The notes below the pieces were generated by a model that saw only the letters and a program-made list of their open reading frames with translations, searched no databases and was not told where the DNA came from. This document shows positions 61,902 to 64,000 of a stretch of 64,000 nucleotides of DNA, in pieces; position 1 is the stretch's first letter, and each line of letters begins with the position of its first letter. The position numbers and the translations under genes were made by a program. The stretch is from CAYRGS01 sp964423875 (GTDB lineage Bacteria; UBA8248; JACPRG01; G963555815), in assembly GCA_964423875.1 (NCBI GenBank), contig CAYRGS010000001.1, positions 1 through 64,000 on the forward strand. Direction: 5' to 3'.

Positions 61902-64000
61902 ATGAGCGAGAGAGTTTCCTATCACCTAAATGGCGAGGCGGTCACGGCGGATGTCCCCTCGAAGTGGTCCTTGGTCCGGCATCTGCGGGATGACCGCCGC
62001 CTGACCGGGGCCAAGATCGGCTGCACACCGGGCGACGGGGACTGCGGGACATGCACGGTGCTTGTGGACGGCCGCCCCCAAAGGGCCTGCCTGATGGAGA
62101 TGGCCCAGGTGGAGGGGAAACGGGTGGAGACCGTCGAGGGCCTGGCCCGGGATGGCACCCTCCATCCCGTTCAGGAGGCCTTCGTCCGCACCGGAGCGGT
62201 GCAATGCGGCTTTTGCTCCCCGGGGTTCATCATGGCGGCCAAGGCCCTCCTCGACGCCAACCCCGGGCCGACGACCGAGAAGATCCGAGAGGCCCTGTCC
62301 GGCGTTCTGTGCCGGTGCACGGGGTATGTCAAGGTGGTTCAGGCAGTGGAGGATGCCGCCGCCTTCCTGGCCGAGGGGAAATGGCCCCCGGTGAGGACCC
62401 AGGTGGCTCAGGAGACCGAGGGGGTCATCGGCGTCGCCGTCTCTCCCAAGGACGGCTCCCCGAAAGTCACCGGGGAGGCCCGTTTCGCCGACGACATCTA
62501 CCTCGATGGGATGATCCACTGCAAGCTGCTGTTCAGCGAGCATACCCACGCCGAGATTCTTTCCATCGACACGGCCGAGGCCGAGAAGGACCCCGGGGTT
62601 CTCCTCGTTCTGACGGCCAAGGACCTTCCGGGGACCAATCTCACCGGGGTGAAGGTCAAAGACAAACCCATCTTCGCCGATGACCGGGTGCGGGCGCGGA
62701 CCGATGTGGTTGCGGCCGTTTACGCCGAGACCGAGGAGGCCGGACGCGAGGCCGTGAAGAAGATCCGCGTGGCGTATCGGGAGTTGCCCGCCGTCTTCGA
62801 CGGCGCGGAAGCCCTGAAGGAGGGCGCGCCCCTCGTCCATCCGGAGAACGAAACCGGAAACATCCTGGCCCGGGTCGAGGTCAAACGGGGCGACGCGGCC
62901 AAGGTCTTCGCCGATTCGGACATCGTTGTCGAGAACGAGTACGGCATCTCATGCGTGGACCACGCCTTTATCGAGCCGGAATCCGCCGTGGGCTACGTGG
63001 ACGAAAGGGGGGTGGCCACGCTGTGGATCGCCACCCAGGCCCCATTCCGGGATCGGCACCAGTTGACCGAAATTCTGAACCTGCCCGTGGAGAAGATCCG
63101 GCTCATCATTCCGGCCATCGGGGGGGCCTTCGGGGGCAAGGAAGACATCACCTTGCACCCCTACGTTCTCCTGGGGGCCATGCGGACGGGCCGGCCGGTC
63201 AAGCTCACCACAACGCGGGCGGAGTCTTTTCTCATCCACCATAAAAAACACGCCATGCGCCTGCGCTATAAGACCGGGGCCACGAAGGACGGAAAGCTCA
63301 CGGCGCTGCACGCACGGATCACGGCCGATGGAGGCGCCTACGCCTATGCCGGTCCGATGATCATTCATCAGTGCGCCATCTTCGCCCCCGGCCCCTACTA
63401 CGTTCCGCACCTCGACATCGAGGGGATCCGCGTCTACACCAACAAGGCATCTTGCGGGGCCTTCCGGGGGTTCGGGATCAACCAGGCCACTTTCGCCATG
63501 GAGAGCCAGTTGGACATCCTGGCCCGGGAGCTGGGCCTGGACCCCATCGACCTCCGGCTCCGCAACGCCCTGGAACCGGGCAAACCCATCTCCACGGGGC
63601 AAGTCCTCCAGGCGAGCGTGGGTTACAAAGAATGCCTGAATCTGCTCCGCGAGGCCCTCTCGGCCCATCGTCCGAACGGCGGAGGCGGGAAGATCGGGGT
63701 CGGCGTGGCGGGGGCGTTCAAGAATTGCGGCATCGGCCAGGGGGTGCCGGACCATGCCGGCGCCGTAGTGGAGCTGACCGGAGAGGGGCGTCTTCAGGTC
63801 CGCTGCGGGGCCGCCGACTTGGGCGAGGGGTGCACCACCGTGGTCGCCCAGATGACCGCCGAGACCCTGGGCATCCCGTACGACGAGGTCGTCGTCATGA
63901 CCCCGGACACGGAAACCACCCCCGACGGGGGCCAAACGAGCGCGTCCCGCCAGACCCTCTTCACGGGCAACGCCACCGTCGGAGCGGCGCGGGCGTTCCG
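61902..64000 (+). CDS. Single-chain 2Fe-2S/molybdopterin hydroxylase (xanthine dehydrogenase/aldehyde oxidoreductase family), truncated by window end
   Basis: An open frame runs from ATG 61902 (GGAGAGGAA eight bases upstream) past the window end; 699 codons are visible. A plant-type 2Fe-2S domain has Cys41, Cys48, Cys51 and Cys63 (GCTPGDGDCGTC); a second has Cys102, Cys105, Cys137 and Cys139 (QCGFCSPG, CRCTGY). The molybdopterin domain starts near residue 190 and includes GGAFGGKED and CGAFRGFG. There is no FAD domain, so the layout matches Desulfovibrio-type aldehyde oxidoreductase or the selenium-dependent xanthine dehydrogenase group; GGQTSASRQTLFTGNA fits the latter. The catalytic Glu lies beyond the edge. 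Confidence 0.85.
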   Translation, partial: MSERVSYHLNGEAVTADVPSKWSLVRHLRDDRRLTGAKIGCTPGDGDCGTCTVLVDGRPQRACLMEMAQVEGKRVETVEGLARDGTLHPVQEAFVRTGAVQCGFCSPGFIMAAKALLDANPGPTTEKIREALSGVLCRCTGYVKVVQAVEDAAAFLAEGKWPPVRTQVAQETEGVIGVAVSPKDGSPKVTGEARFADDIYLDGMIHCKLLFSEHTHAEILSIDTAEAEKDPGVLLVLTAKDLPGTNLTGVKVKDKPIFADDRVRARTDVVAAVYAETEEAGREAVKKIRVAYRELPAVFDGAEALKEGAPLVHPENETGNILARVEVKRGDAAKVFADSDIVVENEYGISCVDHAFIEPESAVGYVDERGVATLWIATQAPFRDRHQLTEILNLPVEKIRLIIPAIGGAFGGKEDITLHPYVLLGAMRTGRPVKLTTTRAESFLIHHKKHAMRLRYKTGATKDGKLTALHARITADGGAYAYAGPMIIHQCAIFAPGPYYVPHLDIEGIRVYTNKASCGAFRGFGINQATFAMESQLDILARELGLDPIDLRLRNALEPGKPISTGQVLQASVGYKECLNLLREALSAHRPNGGGGKIGVGVAGAFKNCGIGQGVPDHAGAVVELTGEGRLQVRCGAADLGEGCTTVVAQMTAETLGIPYDEVVVMTPDTETTPDGGQTSASRQTLFTGNATVGAARAF

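Noticed and set aside
61680..61925. Minus-strand ORF before the molybdenum hydroxylase
   Set aside because: An 81-codon Arg-rich frame overlapping the ribosome-binding site of the real gene, with no recognisable similarity.

Overview
The window looks like a scaffold from an uncultivated, GC-rich, diderm (Gram-negative type) bacterium. Support for a diderm cell comes from SecDF/YajC, an MlaF-type ATPase, a LolB-like lipoprotein, several lipobox proteins and the rod-shape operon. Gene orders such as rpsF-ssb-rpsR-DUF2232-rplI-dnaB and hslV-hslU-argB-argD-argF-argG are typical of deltaproteobacteria-like lineages. TrmFO, a membrane pyrophosphatase and SpoVG, together with the accessory enzymes, would also fit Methylomirabilota, Tectomicrobia or Nitrospinota relatives, so the phylum is not settled. 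A 10-N gap and a poly-G edge show that this is an assembled scaffold rather than a finished genome.

Layout. 1-2.0 kb: assembly-edge low complexity, then ppiD on the minus strand. 2.3-22.0 kb (plus strand): mreB-mreC-mreD-mrdA-rodA (cell shape), rng, then smg-topA-trmFO-xerC-hslV-hslU (DNA topology, tRNA modification, chromosome dimer resolution, proteolysis), a HAD hydrolase, and argB-argD-argF-argG (arginine synthesis; argD carries a frameshift and argH is absent). 22.0-33.5 kb (minus strand, transcribed right to left): rpsF-ssb-rpsR-DUF2232-rplI-dnaB-alr-mlaF-tgt and yajC-secD-secF. 33.7-43.2 kb (minus strand): plsC-dciA-TPR-lolB-like-ispE-spoVG-tRNA-Gln-prs-rplY-pth-hppA, with many 4-bp stop/start overlaps. 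43.4-50.2 kb (plus strand): manB-yqaA-manC-uppP (sugar nucleotide and lipid carrier supply for the envelope), a PIG-L deacetylase, a small lipoprotein and an HpnD-like squalene synthase family enzyme.

50.3-56.1 kb is an accessory catabolic island: an M29/NicX-like metalloenzyme, an arylmalonate-decarboxylase-like enzyme, a 4,5-dihydroxyphthalate-decarboxylase/substrate-binding-like protein, a Rieske non-haem iron oxygenase and an M20 amidohydrolase. It ends in the 3' stub of a solute-binding protein. Together these suggest breakdown of an aromatic or N-heterocyclic acid whose identity cannot be read from sequence. This is the most promising place for an undescribed pathway.

56.1-64.0 kb is a patchwork: an EamA exporter, a decayed REP-associated (IS200-like) transposase, a lipoprotein, an IS1380-type transposase stub next to a perfect 45-base palindrome whose arms match the ends of the decayed element, an FAD oxidoreductase, a DUF3891 protein, and the start of a single-chain 2Fe-2S/molybdopterin hydroxylase running off the window.

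Promoter-like sites recur with a near-consensus TTGACA -35 and a looser -10, mostly at operon heads. Start-codon choices and all functional assignments are from reading the sequence only; no searches were run.
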